A stretch of 64,000 bases of DNA from Clostridiales bacterium 1_7_47FAA (lineage in GTDB: Bacteria; Bacillota; Clostridia; Lachnospirales; Lachnospiraceae), in assembly GCA_000155435.1 (NCBI GenBank), contig DS990263.1, positions 360,300-424,299 of the forward strand. Direction: 5' to 3'. This document shows, piece by piece, positions 1 through 8,627 of this stretch; position 1 is the stretch's first letter, and each line of letters starts with the position of its first letter. The translations under genes and the position numbers were made by a program. Below the pieces are notes generated by a model that was given only the letters and a program-made list of their open reading frames with translations, did no database searches and was not told where the DNA came from.

Positions 1-348
1 CGGATAGACGCCCGTTTTGAAGAACAGGAGAAACGGAACGATGCCCGTTTCGAAGAACAGGATGAGTGCTTTGGAAAACGGATGGAGATGCGGTTTGCCG
101 AAGAACGTGAATGGCTGGAGAAGCATTTGGACAAGCGTTTTGCTGCGTCCGAGAACCTGATACTGGGCGAACTGGACCGTATCCATATTAAGCTTCAGGA
201 TCAGCTGGATGACATGAAGCAGAGACTGGACGAGATGACCGAGTATTACAGGATTAAGAAACTGGATGATATTAACGGGGCTCTTTTACTGCAGATGATA
301 CAGGAAGTGGAGCGCAGAGTGGAGGCTCTGGAAAAGAAATCAGCATAG
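1..348 (+). CDS. C-terminal part of a coiled-coil protein (5' end outside window)
   Basis: The frame is open from base 1, so the gene begins upstream of the window and only its last 115 residues are visible. The visible part starts with two near-identical 11-residue units built on DARFEEQ and continues as charged heptad-like sequence rich in E, K, R, L and M, ending in a helix with the pattern VERRVEALEKK. This predicts an extended coiled coil with no membrane segment or enzyme motif. Proteins of this type are often scaffold or regulator tails, but no function can be assigned. An in-frame ATG at 82 could be mistaken for the start; the repeat units continue upstream of it, so it is unlikely to be the real one. 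Confidence 0.7.
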   Translation, partial: RIDARFEEQEKRNDARFEEQDECFGKRMEMRFAEEREWLEKHLDKRFAASENLILGELDRIHIKLQDQLDDMKQRLDEMTEYYRIKKLDDINGALLLQMIQEVERRVEALEKKSA

Positions 349-384
349 CCAGCCCGGGAGTCAAACTTTGGCTGGCTTATATAC
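347..384 (+). terminator. Hairpin overlapping the stop codon of the coiled-coil gene
   Basis: AGCCAGCC (347-354) pairs perfectly with GGCTGGCT (370-377). The left arm overlaps the stop codon at 346-348. Only a weak TA-rich tail follows, so it may terminate poorly or act as a 3' end stabiliser. Confidence 0.5.
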
Positions 385-498
385 CTATCTGTTTATCGAA
401 TTGATTCAATGGATTTGATGCCGTCTGCGGCAATTCTGGATTATATATCCCATATTTTCACTGGTAATTCAATAAAAAAACATCCGCAATTCTTTATC

Positions 499-525
499 AT
501 ACCCATAATTCCCTGTGCATATATT
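499..525 (+). promoter_or_regulatory. Candidate sigma-E promoter of spoIVA
   Basis: ATA (499-501) followed after 16 bases by CATATATT (518-525) resembles the sporulation sigma-E pattern (ATA in the -35, CATAnnnT in the -10). It lies about 28 bases before the spoIVA start. The identification rests on this loose match and on the known mother-cell expression of spoIVA. Confidence 0.4.
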
Positions 526-552
526 ATAAAAGCATAGCAAGGGGGTATATTT

Positions 553-2028
553 ATGGACAATTTTAATGTATACAAGGATATTCAAGCGAGAACAGGCGGA
601 GAGATATACATAGGCGTGGTAGGTCCGGTGCGCACAGGTAAATCAACGTTCATCAAGCGGTTCATGGAGCTTTTGGTGCTTCCTGCAATGGAGGATGATA
701 ACCTGCGCAATTTAAGCCGTGATGAACTGCCCCAGAGTGCTGCCGGAAAGACCATAATGACAACAGAACCCAAGTTCATCCCCAAGGAAGCAGCCAAAAT
801 TAATCTGGCCGATGGGATTGAAGCCAAGGTAAGGCTGATTGACTGTGTGGGCTTCATGGTGGACGGGGCCGCAGGCCATGTGGAAAACGGCGAGGAACGC
901 CTGGTGAAGACACCCTGGTTTGATTACGACATCCCTTTTACCCAGGCCGCGGAACTGGGAACCAGGAAGGTCATCAATGACCACTCCACCATAGGAATCG
1001 TGGTGACCACGGATGGCAGCATAGGGGAAATAAAACGTCCCGGATACATAGCGGCTGAGAAACAGACGGTTGATGAACTGAAAAAGCTTGGGAAACCATT
1101 CGTGGTCCTGCTCAATTCCATGAAGCCCTACTCCGATGAGACAGCCAAGCTGGCCAAGGAAATGTCGGAAGGATACGGTGTATCCGTGCTTCCGGTCAAC
1201 TGCGAACAGCTGAAAAAGGATGATGTTTTCCATATCCTGGAGCGGGTATTGAAGGAATTCCCGGTCACGGAGATGGACTTCCATATTCCTAAGTGGCTGG
1301 AAATCCTTCCTGCCACCCACTGGCTGAAGGCACAGGTCATCCAGGCTGCCAGGGGGGTCATCCAGAAGGTCAGCCATATGAAGGATGTGGCCGGTGAACT
1401 GTCTGGACAGAACACGGACACCATACGCTCCATGAATGTAAAGAATATGCAGATGGCGGACGGACGGGTGGCGGTGCAGGTGGATATGGATGACAGCTAT
1501 TATTACCAGATCCTCAGTGACTATGTGGGACTTCCCATTGAGGGGGAATACCAGCTGATGCAGACCTTAAGCAGCCTGGCCAATATGCAGAAGGAATACG
1601 AAAAGGTCCAGAACGCCCTGACCCAGGTACGCCTTAAAGGTTACGGGGTAGTGACGCCGGAACGCTCTGAGATTGTCCTGGATGAACCCCAGGTCATCAA
1701 GCATGGCAACAAGTATGGTGTGAAGATGAAGGCGGAAGCCCCCTCCATCAACCTGATTAAGGCCCATATAGAGACAGAGATTGCGCCAATCGTGGGCAGT
1801 GAACAGCAGGCCCAGGACCTGATTGCCTACATTAAGGAAAATGCCAGGGACAGCGATGACGGAATCTGGAACACCAACATTTTCGGTAAATCCATTGAGC
1901 AGATTGTGGAGGATGGGATTCAGGCAAAGGTCTCACAGATGACGGAAGACTGCCAGCTTAAGCTTCAGGATACCCTGCAGAAAATCATCAATGACAGCAA
2001 CGGCGGGATGATATGCATCATTATCTGA
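553..2028 (+). CDS. spoIVA: Stage IV sporulation protein A (spore coat morphogenetic ATPase)
   Basis: SpoIVA polymerises on the outer forespore surface in an ATP-dependent way and forms the basement layer to which the coat is attached; it also affects cortex formation. The 491 residues match the usual length of about 492. A Walker A motif GPVRTGKST lies near residues 24-32, followed by family-typical stretches such as DELPQSAAGKTIMTTEP (about residues 57-73), TPWFDYDIPF and TRKVINDHSTIGIVVTTDG. The C-terminus ends GGMICIII, like the hydrophobic tail that contacts SpoVM in Bacillus. The start ATG follows an AAGGGGG ribosome binding site. It stands alone, with a possible sigma-E promoter just upstream. 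This is one of the clearest signs of a spore former in the window. Confidence 0.97.
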   Translation: MDNFNVYKDIQARTGGEIYIGVVGPVRTGKSTFIKRFMELLVLPAMEDDNLRNLSRDELPQSAAGKTIMTTEPKFIPKEAAKINLADGIEAKVRLIDCVGFMVDGAAGHVENGEERLVKTPWFDYDIPFTQAAELGTRKVINDHSTIGIVVTTDGSIGEIKRPGYIAAEKQTVDELKKLGKPFVVLLNSMKPYSDETAKLAKEMSEGYGVSVLPVNCEQLKKDDVFHILERVLKEFPVTEMDFHIPKWLEILPATHWLKAQVIQAARGVIQKVSHMKDVAGELSGQNTDTIRSMNVKNMQMADGRVAVQVDMDDSYYYQILSDYVGLPIEGEYQLMQTLSSLANMQKEYEKVQNALTQVRLKGYGVVTPERSEIVLDEPQVIKHGNKYGVKMKAEAPSINLIKAHIETEIAPIVGSEQQAQDLIAYIKENARDSDDGIWNTNIFGKSIEQIVEDGIQAKVSQMTEDCQLKLQDTLQKIINDSNGGMICIII

Positions 2029-2101
2029 AATCAACAGTTACCCGTCGGTGTGTTGAAAGCATGACAGGTTTTAGGAAATTGTGTAAATATAGCGATACTA
2101 T

Positions 2102-2130
2102 TTGCATTCATACCGAGAACATGGTATACT
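2102..2130 (+). promoter_or_regulatory. Sigma-A promoter upstream of the MBL-fold hydrolase
   Basis: TTGCAT (2102-2107), a 17-base spacer and TATACT (2125-2130). Transcription would begin near 2137, which makes an ATG at 2141 essentially leaderless and supports the start at 2195. Confidence 0.7.
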
Positions 2131-2194
2131 GTAGCCAGAATTGACAGAATATTTATGCGGCGGGACTATATTATACGCAGAGGGGAGAATGCAG

Positions 2195-3796
2195 ATGAGA
2201 CTAACATTTATCGGGGCGGATCATGAGGTGACTGGAAGCTGTCATTTTCTGGAAGTAGGGGAAACAAAGGTATTAATCGACTGTGGCATGGAACAGGGAA
2301 ACAATGTCTATCAGAACGCGGAACTTCCTGTAAGCTACCGTGAAATCGACTATGTATTCCTGACCCATGCCCATATCGACCACGCAGGCATGCTGCCCTG
2401 GATTTATGCAAGGGGGTTCCGGGGCCGGGTGATAGCCACCTATGCAACCGTTGACCTGTGCAATATCATGCTGAAGGACAGCGCCCACATACAGGAGATG
2501 GAGGCCGAGTGGAAGAACCGAAAGGCGCGCCGCGCAGGCCGCACCGAGGTGGAGGCCCTTTATACCATGGAGGATGCCGAAGATGTGCTGAAGCATTTTG
2601 AAGGGGTGGCCTACGGGCAGGAATTCAAACTCAATGATAACCTGACCCTGCGTTTTACGGATGTGGGGCATCTGCTGGGATCTGCATCCATAGAGATATG
2701 GGCTTGCGAGGGAAGCCATACTAAAAAGATTGTATTCTCCGGGGACATCGGCAATAAGAATAAGCCCCTCATAAGGGATCCGCAGTATATTGACGAGGCG
2801 GATTATGTGGTGATGGAATCCACCTATGGCAACCGCTACCACAAAAAAGGCGTGAACCATGTGGAGAGCCTGGCCCGCATCATCCAGGAGACCCTGGACC
2901 GCAGCGGCAATGTGGTAATCCCTGCCTTTGCAGTGGGACGTACCCAGGAACTGCTGTATCTGATACGGCATATCAAGGATGAAAAGCTGGTCAAGGGACA
3001 TGACGGCTTTGACGTCTATGTGGACAGCCCGCTGGCAGTGGAAGCCACCCATGTGTTTAAGGAAAACATGCTGGAATGTTATGACGATGAGACAAAGGCG
3101 CTGGTGGAAAAGGGGATCAACCCCATTGACTTCCCTGGGCTTAAGCTTTCCATTACCAGTGAGGAATCGAAAAACATCAACTTCGATATGACGCCCAAGG
3201 TAATCATATCCGCGGCCGGTATGTGCGATGCGGGCCGTATCAGGCATCATCTGAAGCATAATCTCTGGAGGCCGGAATGCTCCATTGTCTTTGCTGGATA
3301 CCAGGCAGAGGGGACCTTGGGGCGCCTGATTCAGGACGGTGCGCAGACCGTGAAGATCTTTGGCGAGGAGATTGATGTAAGGGCCCATATTGAGAATATT
3401 GAAGGAATCAGCGGGCATGCTGACAGGGACGGGCTGCTGACATGGATATCCTCCTTTGAAAAACGCCCGGATTATGTGTTTGTGGTCCATGGCGATGAGG
3501 AGTCCTGCACCGCATTTGCGGATATGCTGGATACCCAGCTGAAACTGAAAGCCAGGGCGCCTTTTTCCGGTTCGCAGTTTGATTTGATCAGGGGATGCTG
3601 GATTAAGGAAGCTGAGCCTGTACTGATTGAGAAAGAGACGGAAGCCAGACGCAGGGCAACGGGTGTCTATACACGTCTTGTGGATGCGGGGAAGCTTCTT
3701 ATGGATGTGATTAACCATAACCAGGGAGGGGCCAATAAGGATTTAACACATTTTACAGAACAGATACTGGCCCTCTGCGATAAATGGGCCAGATAA
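2195..3796 (+). CDS. MBL-fold beta-CASP RNA-metabolising hydrolase
   Basis: This is a metallo-beta-lactamase-fold protein of the beta-CASP group related to CPSF/Ysh1-type nucleases; such enzymes cut RNA using two zinc ions. Visible metal motifs are THAHIDHAG (motif 2), GHLLGSA (motif 3) and FSGDIG (motif 4). The central insertion and the C-terminal ISGHADRDGL and VVHGDEES motifs are beta-CASP features. An upstream ATG at 2141 would add 18 residues, but it falls almost on the predicted transcription start, while AGGGGAG at 2181-2187 sits seven bases before the ATG at 2195, giving the family N-terminus MRLTFIGADHEVTGS. rnhA follows after 28 bases, so the two RNA-degrading enzymes are probably co-transcribed. 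The substrate is unknown. Confidence 0.88.
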   Translation: MRLTFIGADHEVTGSCHFLEVGETKVLIDCGMEQGNNVYQNAELPVSYREIDYVFLTHAHIDHAGMLPWIYARGFRGRVIATYATVDLCNIMLKDSAHIQEMEAEWKNRKARRAGRTEVEALYTMEDAEDVLKHFEGVAYGQEFKLNDNLTLRFTDVGHLLGSASIEIWACEGSHTKKIVFSGDIGNKNKPLIRDPQYIDEADYVVMESTYGNRYHKKGVNHVESLARIIQETLDRSGNVVIPAFAVGRTQELLYLIRHIKDEKLVKGHDGFDVYVDSPLAVEATHVFKENMLECYDDETKALVEKGINPIDFPGLKLSITSEESKNINFDMTPKVIISAAGMCDAGRIRHHLKHNLWRPECSIVFAGYQAEGTLGRLIQDGAQTVKIFGEEIDVRAHIENIEGISGHADRDGLLTWISSFEKRPDYVFVVHGDEESCTAFADMLDTQLKLKARAPFSGSQFDLIRGCWIKEAEPVLIEKETEARRRATGVYTRLVDAGKLLMDVINHNQGGANKDLTHFTEQILALCDKWAR

Positions 3797-3824
3797 GGAC
3801 AGTGAGGACAGGAGACAGTAATAC

Positions 3825-4307
3825 ATGAGTAAAGTACAGATTTATACGGATGGTTCAGCCAGAGGGAACCCTGACGGCCCGGGAGGCTATGGGGTAGTGC
3901 TGCATTTCACGGACAATAAGGGGCAGCTGCATGAGAAGACCCTGTCCGGCGGATACGTGCGCACGACCAACAACAGGATGGAGCTGATGGCTGCCATCAT
4001 GGGACTGGAGACGCTGAACCGGCCGTGCCAGGTAGAGTTGTATTCGGATTCCAAGTACCTGACAGATGCATTTAACCAGAGATGGATTGACAGCTGGATT
4101 GCAAAGGGATGGAACCGCGGAAAAAGCGGTCCTGTCAAGAATATTGACCTGTGGAAACGGCTTCTGAAAGCAAAGGAGCCCCATCAGGTCACCTTTATCT
4201 GGGTAAAAGGACATGCAGGCCATCCGCAGAACGAGCGCTGCGACCAGCTGGCAACTTCGGCGGCTGACGGTGATGACCTGATGGTTGATGAGGGACTGGA
4301 AAGCTGA
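3825..4307 (+). CDS. rnhA: Ribonuclease HI
   Basis: RNase HI degrades the RNA strand of RNA-DNA hybrids during replication and R-loop removal. The 160-residue protein carries the full catalytic set: D9 in [11 protein letters not shown]53 in [11 protein letters not shown]75 in YSDSKYL and D140 in NERCDQLA, with the conserved H130 in [10 protein letters not shown]. The basic handle region (residues 84-104, with W and K/R) typical of E. coli-type enzymes is present. It lies 28 bases downstream of the beta-CASP hydrolase and is likely in the same transcript. No N-terminal hybrid-binding domain is present, so it is type 1 HI and not the Bacillus-type HII or HIII. Confidence 0.96.
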   Translation: MSKVQIYTDGSARGNPDGPGGYGVVLHFTDNKGQLHEKTLSGGYVRTTNNRMELMAAIMGLETLNRPCQVELYSDSKYLTDAFNQRWIDSWIAKGWNRGKSGPVKNIDLWKRLLKAKEPHQVTFIWVKGHAGHPQNERCDQLATSAADGDDLMVDEGLES

Positions 4308-4412
4308 TTTCTTACGTATCTCTTACAATCTATTACTCCTTTCATCTGCATATTCCCTTTCCTGTTTTTTTGTGATAATGTAGTGACAAGAACACAGCAG
4401 GGAAGTGTGACG

Positions 4413-5276
4413 ATGAAGGATAAACGAATATGGATTGTAATTATCTGCATCCTGGTGATAGGGACCGGGGTCACCCATTATACCAAGTACTACGTAAAAA
4501 GCCAGGCAACAGCCATGGATACAGCAGCAACAACGGCTGGCGAGATGCCTGCAGGAGCACCTTCCCCTGCATCTGCATCTGAAGTGAAGGAAGAGGAACA
4601 GAAGGCAGGGAAAGCCGCAGAGGTTTCCGCCCCCATGGACAGGAGCCTCAGTGCTTCCCCGGCAGCAGGAGCCGGGCCAGGCGCCGCATATGCTTCCTCC
4701 CCTATGGAAGACAGGGCAGAAGCCCAAGCCGCGGCAGAGGAGACTGCTGCATCGGATGAGGACGGTGTCCAGGCGGTCCAGATATATTCGGAAGATGAAG
4801 TGCCTGTGGAACAGATGCCCATATCACCGCTGACAGGTGCAAAAGAGACTGAATCAAAGATGCTCCTCACCATAGATTACAGGCAGCGCCTGATGGACCT
4901 GGATTCGCAGATACAGAAGATGCGCGAGCAGGAGACGGATTCCAATGTCTATTCCATCAAAACCTCAGCTGAAACCGAACTTAAGATGTGGGAAGGGGAA
5001 CTGAATTCCATTTATAATGCACTCCTTGAGCTTCTGCCCCAGGAAGATGCGGCCAGGCTGGCTGCAGAACAGCAGGAGTGGCTGAAGACCAGGGAGACAA
5101 AGGCTGCAGAGAACACAGGTAAAAGCGGCGGTTCGGTGGAACGGATCGGATATGCGGCAACCCTGGCAAGCCTTACCAGGGACAGGGCGTATGAGCTGGC
5201 TGGCAGATATGAGCAGGCCAACGGCCTTCCTGCCCCGGTGGAAGAGGAAACCACGGATGCCGTATCCGGGCAGTAG
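4413..5276 (+). CDS. Membrane-anchored LprI-like (DUF1311) protein
   Basis: The protein has an N-terminal membrane anchor (residues about 5-23, IWIVIICILVIGTGV), then a long linker rich in Ala, Pro, Ser and Glu (about residues 30-150), and a C-terminal domain with the pattern of the lysozyme-inhibitor LprI N-terminal family: ELKMWEGELNSIYNALLELL, then EQQEWLKTRE and GGSVERIGYAATLASLTRDRAYELAGRYE. It is therefore probably an extracytoplasmic lipid- or wall-associated protein, possibly protecting against lysozyme. The family cysteines are not conserved here. A GTG at 4383 opens the frame, but GGGAAG seven to eight bases before ATG 4413 makes the latter more likely. A strong terminator follows. 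The function is inferred from the domain only. Confidence 0.65.
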   Translation: MKDKRIWIVIICILVIGTGVTHYTKYYVKSQATAMDTAATTAGEMPAGAPSPASASEVKEEEQKAGKAAEVSAPMDRSLSASPAAGAGPGAAYASSPMEDRAEAQAAAEETAASDEDGVQAVQIYSEDEVPVEQMPISPLTGAKETESKMLLTIDYRQRLMDLDSQIQKMREQETDSNVYSIKTSAETELKMWEGELNSIYNALLELLPQEDAARLAAEQQEWLKTRETKAAENTGKSGGSVERIGYAATLASLTRDRAYELAGRYEQANGLPAPVEEETTDAVSGQ

Positions 5277-5334
5277 GCGCTCACCCCGGTTATCTGATAT
5301 GCCTGGCAGGGAAAGGGAATGCATAAAGTAATGG

Positions 5335-5380
5335 ATAAGCGGGAAAACCAATGGAAAATCCTTGGTTTTCCCGCTTATTT
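5335..5380 (+). terminator. Rho-independent terminator after the LprI-like gene
   Basis: A perfect 17-bp stem (5335-5351 with 5362-5378) with a 10-base loop is followed by a short T-rich run. Both arms are purine/pyrimidine biased and the element separates this gene from the alaS promoter. Confidence 0.8.
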
Positions 5381-5393
5381 TGTGAAGTGAGTC

Positions 5394-5422
5394 TTGATAA
5401 ATATATACCAATATGGTAAAAT
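5394..5422 (+). promoter_or_regulatory. Sigma-A promoter of alaS
   Basis: TTGATA (5394-5399), a 17-base spacer and TAAAAT (5417-5422). The leader to the start codon is under 45 bases, too short for a T-box riboswitch. Confidence 0.75.
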
Positions 5423-5466
5423 GACGGTTATGTAATTTATGATGTGATGATATGGAGGAAGATAAA

Positions 5467-8115
5467 GTGAAAGAACCACAGTACCGCGGCGTGAATGAAC
5501 TCCGCCGGATGTTCCTTGAATTTTTCGAGAGCAAGGGCCATCTTGCCATGAAGAGTTTTTCCCTTGTTCCGCATAATGATAACAGCCTGCTTTTAATCAA
5601 TTCCGGTATGGCCCCTTTGAAGCCGTACTTCACCGGACAGGAGATTCCGCCGAGAAAACGCGTGACCACCTGCCAGAAGTGCATCCGTACCGGTGATATT
5701 GAGAATATCGGCAAGACTGCCAGACATGGTACTTTTTTTGAGATGCTGGGCAATTTCTCCTTTGGCGATTATTTTAAACATGAGGCAATTGCCTGGACCT
5801 GGGAGTTCCTGACGGAAGTGGTCGGCCTGGATGCTGACAGGCTGTATCCCAGCGTATACCTGGAGGATGACGAGGCGTTTGATATCTGGAACAAGGAGAT
5901 TGGAATCCCGGCTGGACGCATTTTTAAGTTCGGTAAAGAGGACAACTTCTGGGAGCACGGATCCGGTCCATGCGGCCCCTGTTCCGAGGTATACTATGAC
6001 AGAGGGGAACAGTATGGCTGCGGCAGCCCGGACTGTACGGTGGGCTGTGAGTGCGACCGCTATATAGAAGTATGGAACAATGTATTTACCCAGTTTGATA
6101 ATGACGGACATGGCCATTACACGGAGCTGGAGCATAAGAACATTGATACAGGCATGGGGCTGGAGCGTCTGGCCGTGGTGGTCCAGGGCGTGGATTCCCT
6201 GTTTACCGTGGACACCAACAAAGCCCTTCTTGACAGGGTTTGTGAACTGTCCCACACCGAATACCAGAAAGACCATGAGACAGATGTCTCCCTGCGTATT
6301 GTGGCAGACCATGTCAAGTCCTGTACCTTCATGATATCGGATGGAATCATGCCTTCCAATGAAGGCAGGGGGTATGTGCTCCGCCGTCTGCTGCGCAGGG
6401 CTGCCCGTCATGGAAGGAAGCTTGGGATTGAAGGCAGGTTCCTGGCAGAGCTTTCAAGGACAGTGATTGAACTCTGCAAGGATGGATATCCTGAACTGGA
6501 AGAAAAGCAGGTCATGATATTCAAGGTCCTGTCTGAGGAAGAGGATAAGTTTAACAAGACCATTGACCAGGGCCTTATGATTTTGGGCGAGATGGAAGAG
6601 GAGATGCAGAAGGAGGGCAGCAGGACACTGTCCGGGACCAATGCATTTAAACTGTATGATACCTATGGATTCCCGCTGGACCTGACCAAGGAAATCCTGG
6701 AGGAAAAGGGATACGGGGTGGATGAGGACGGCTTTGACGCTGCCATGAAGGAGCAGAAGGAAAAAGCCAGGAAGGCGCGCAAGACAACCAATTACATGGG
6801 CGCGGATGTGACCGTTTACCAGTCCATTGACCCTTCCATCACAACGGAATTCGTGGGTTATGATAAGCTCAGCGCGGTTTCAAGGATTACGGTGCTGACC
6901 ACGGAGGATGAACTGGTCCAGGCTCTTACGGACGGACAGAAGGGAACCGTGATTGTAGGACAGACCCCATTCTATGGCACCATGGGCGGCCAGCAGGGCG
7001 ATGTGGGTGTGATTGTCAATGAAAACGGTGAATTTAAAGTAGAAGATACCATACATCTCCAGGGCGGCAAGGTGGGCCATGTGGGTATAATGACAAAGGG
7101 TATGCTCAAGGTGGATGACAGCGTGACGCTTTCTGTCTGCGGGAAGAACCGTGCCCTTATCTGTAAGAACCACAGCGCCACCCACCTGTTGCAGAAGGCG
7201 CTCCGCCTGGTGCTGGGGGACCATGTGGAACAGGCCGGTTCCTATGTGGACGCGGGCAGGCTCCGTTTTGACTTCACCCACTTCTCAGCCATGACGCCTG
7301 AGGAAATTAAAAAGGTAGAGGCACTGGTCAACAAGGAGATTCAGGCATCCCTTCCGGTGGTGACTGAAATCATGACCCTGGAGGAGGCCAAGAAGACAGG
7401 TGCAATGGCCCTGTTCGGTGAGAAATACGGCGACTCCGTGCGCGTGGTTGAGATGGGGGATTTCTCCACAGAACTCTGCGGCGGCACCCATGTGGCGAAT
7501 ACCAACAATATCGCTTCCTTCAAGATCCTGTCAGAGGCAGGCATTGCCGCCGGTGTAAGGCGTATTGAAGCACTTACCTCAGAAGGACTTATGAAGTATT
7601 ATGAGGAAATGGAGGCAGGACTCCATGAGGCAGCCAAGGCAGCCAAGACAACGCCGGCAGCCCTTATCTCAAAGATCCACGCACTGTTAGATGAGATTAA
7701 GTCCCTGAATTCTGAGAATGAGAAATTAAAGAGCAGGCTGGCCAATGATTCCCTTGGGGACGTGATGAGCCAGGTGAAGGAAGTAAACGGCGTCAAGGTC
7801 CTGGCGTCCAGGGTATCAGGCGTGGATATGAACGGCCTGCGCAGCCTGGGGGACCAGTTAAAGGATAAATTGGGAGACGGCGTTGTGGTCCTTGTCTCCG
7901 AACAGGACGGCAAGGTAAACCTGATGGCTACTGCAACGGATGCCGTACAGAAGAAGGGAGCCCATGCAGGCAACCTGATTAAGGCAATTGCCGGTCTTGT
8001 GGGCGGCGGCGGAGGCGGCCGTCCGGGCATGGCCCAGGCAGGCGGAAAGAACCCGGCAGGCATTGAGGATGCCCTTAAGAAAGCAGTTGAAGTGGTGGAA
8101 GAACAGACGAAATAA
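5467..8115 (+). CDS. alaS: Alanyl-tRNA synthetase
   Basis: AlaS charges tRNA-Ala and edits mischarged Ser/Gly. The protein has the class II core at the N-terminus (RRMFLEFFESKGH, then TCQKCIRTGDIENIGKT), the editing domain with zinc-binding motifs HSATH (about 7171-7185) and CGGTH (about 7479-7493), and a C-terminal domain with a glycine-rich VGGGGGGRPGMAQAGG segment typical of the DHHA1 region. An ATG at 5452 is in frame, but GGAGG at 5454-5458 lies inside that extension and is ideally placed eight bases before GTG 5467, so the GTG start (882 residues) is preferred. It has its own promoter and no T-box leader. Confidence 0.97.
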   Translation: MKEPQYRGVNELRRMFLEFFESKGHLAMKSFSLVPHNDNSLLLINSGMAPLKPYFTGQEIPPRKRVTTCQKCIRTGDIENIGKTARHGTFFEMLGNFSFGDYFKHEAIAWTWEFLTEVVGLDADRLYPSVYLEDDEAFDIWNKEIGIPAGRIFKFGKEDNFWEHGSGPCGPCSEVYYDRGEQYGCGSPDCTVGCECDRYIEVWNNVFTQFDNDGHGHYTELEHKNIDTGMGLERLAVVVQGVDSLFTVDTNKALLDRVCELSHTEYQKDHETDVSLRIVADHVKSCTFMISDGIMPSNEGRGYVLRRLLRRAARHGRKLGIEGRFLAELSRTVIELCKDGYPELEEKQVMIFKVLSEEEDKFNKTIDQGLMILGEMEEEMQKEGSRTLSGTNAFKLYDTYGFPLDLTKEILEEKGYGVDEDGFDAAMKEQKEKARKARKTTNYMGADVTVYQSIDPSITTEFVGYDKLSAVSRITVLTTEDELVQALTDGQKGTVIVGQTPFYGTMGGQQGDVGVIVNENGEFKVEDTIHLQGGKVGHVGIMTKGMLKVDDSVTLSVCGKNRALICKNHSATHLLQKALRLVLGDHVEQAGSYVDAGRLRFDFTHFSAMTPEEIKKVEALVNKEIQASLPVVTEIMTLEEAKKTGAMALFGEKYGDSVRVVEMGDFSTELCGGTHVANTNNIASFKILSEAGIAAGVRRIEALTSEGLMKYYEEMEAGLHEAAKAAKTTPAALISKIHALLDEIKSLNSENEKLKSRLANDSLGDVMSQVKEVNGVKVLASRVSGVDMNGLRSLGDQLKDKLGDGVVVLVSEQDGKVNLMATATDAVQKKGAHAGNLIKAIAGLVGGGGGGRPGMAQAGGKNPAGIEDALKKAVEVVEEQTK

Positions 8116-8166
8116 GTCTTATCTTTAAAAAAATGCAAAATAACTGCAAGAAATATCATTTTTTTC

Positions 8167-8194
8167 TTGACGTACGGTATTTTTATGCTATAAT
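8167..8194 (+). promoter_or_regulatory. Sigma-A promoter of rpsU
   Basis: TTGACG (8167-8172), a 16-base spacer and a perfect TATAAT (8189-8194), about 75 bases before the rpsU start. Confidence 0.8.
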
Positions 8195-8269
8195 CATAGC
8201 AGTGCTAAAAATACCCAAACAGTTGTATTATGCACAATTACACAACTGGAGGGAGGTTAGGTGTGAGCG

Positions 8270-8446
8270 ATGTCAAACGTAATTGTTAAAGATAACGAGA
8301 CCTTAGACAGTGCTTTGCGCAGATTCAAAAGAAACTGTGCGAAGGCTGGCATTCAGCAGGAAATTCGTAAGAGAGAGCATTACGAGAAGCCAAGCGTAAG
8401 ACGTAAGAAAAAGTCTGAAGCTGCCCGTAAGCGTAAATTCAACTAA
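8270..8446 (+). CDS. rpsU: 30S ribosomal protein S21
   Basis: This 58-residue basic protein reads [20 protein letters not shown] at its start and ends in the arginine/lysine-rich tail [13 protein letters not shown], which is characteristic of S21. S21 is a late-binding small-subunit protein that helps mRNA selection near the anti-Shine-Dalgarno region. A GGAGGGAGG ribosome binding site precedes the ATG. The gene is monocistronic: it has its own strong promoter and is followed by two tandem terminators. It is convergent with rqcH. Confidence 0.97.
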   Translation: MSNVIVKDNETLDSALRRFKRNCAKAGIQQEIRKREHYEKPSVRRKKKSEAARKRKFN

Positions 8447-8493
8447 TTCACAGCATGCACTGCGTGAGTCTGGTTGTCAGAGGTAAGTAAAAT

Positions 8494-8532
8494 CAGCTGG
8501 CTGTTATGGAAACATAACAGCCAGCTGTTTTT
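8494..8532 (+). terminator. First terminator after rpsU
   Basis: A perfect 15-bp stem (8494-8508 with 8513-8527) closes a GAAA tetraloop and is followed by TTTTT. Confidence 0.92.
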
Positions 8533-8534
8533 GC

Positions 8535-8561
8535 CGTGCGCCCTGCGGCGCACGTTTTTTT
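8535..8561 (+). terminator. Second terminator after rpsU
   Basis: CGTGCGCC (8535-8542) pairs with GGCGCACG (8547-8554) around CTGC, followed by seven T. It stands directly behind the first terminator and shields the convergent rqcH gene. Confidence 0.88.
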
Positions 8562-8627
8562 AGTTTTTTAAGTTCCTGCTTTTCCGGTCCGGGAATCCTT
8601 TATCTGCTCCTGTTCACCCAGGCCATA

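Noticed and set aside
2273-3718. 481-codon minus-strand frame inside the MBL hydrolase gene
   Set aside because: It is the antisense shadow of a well-conserved gene, has no ribosome binding site and its translation has no family pattern.
5381-5466. T-box leader for alaS (and 40888-40966 for trpS)
   Set aside because: Both leaders are under about 85 bases and have neither the T-box consensus nor an antiterminator.
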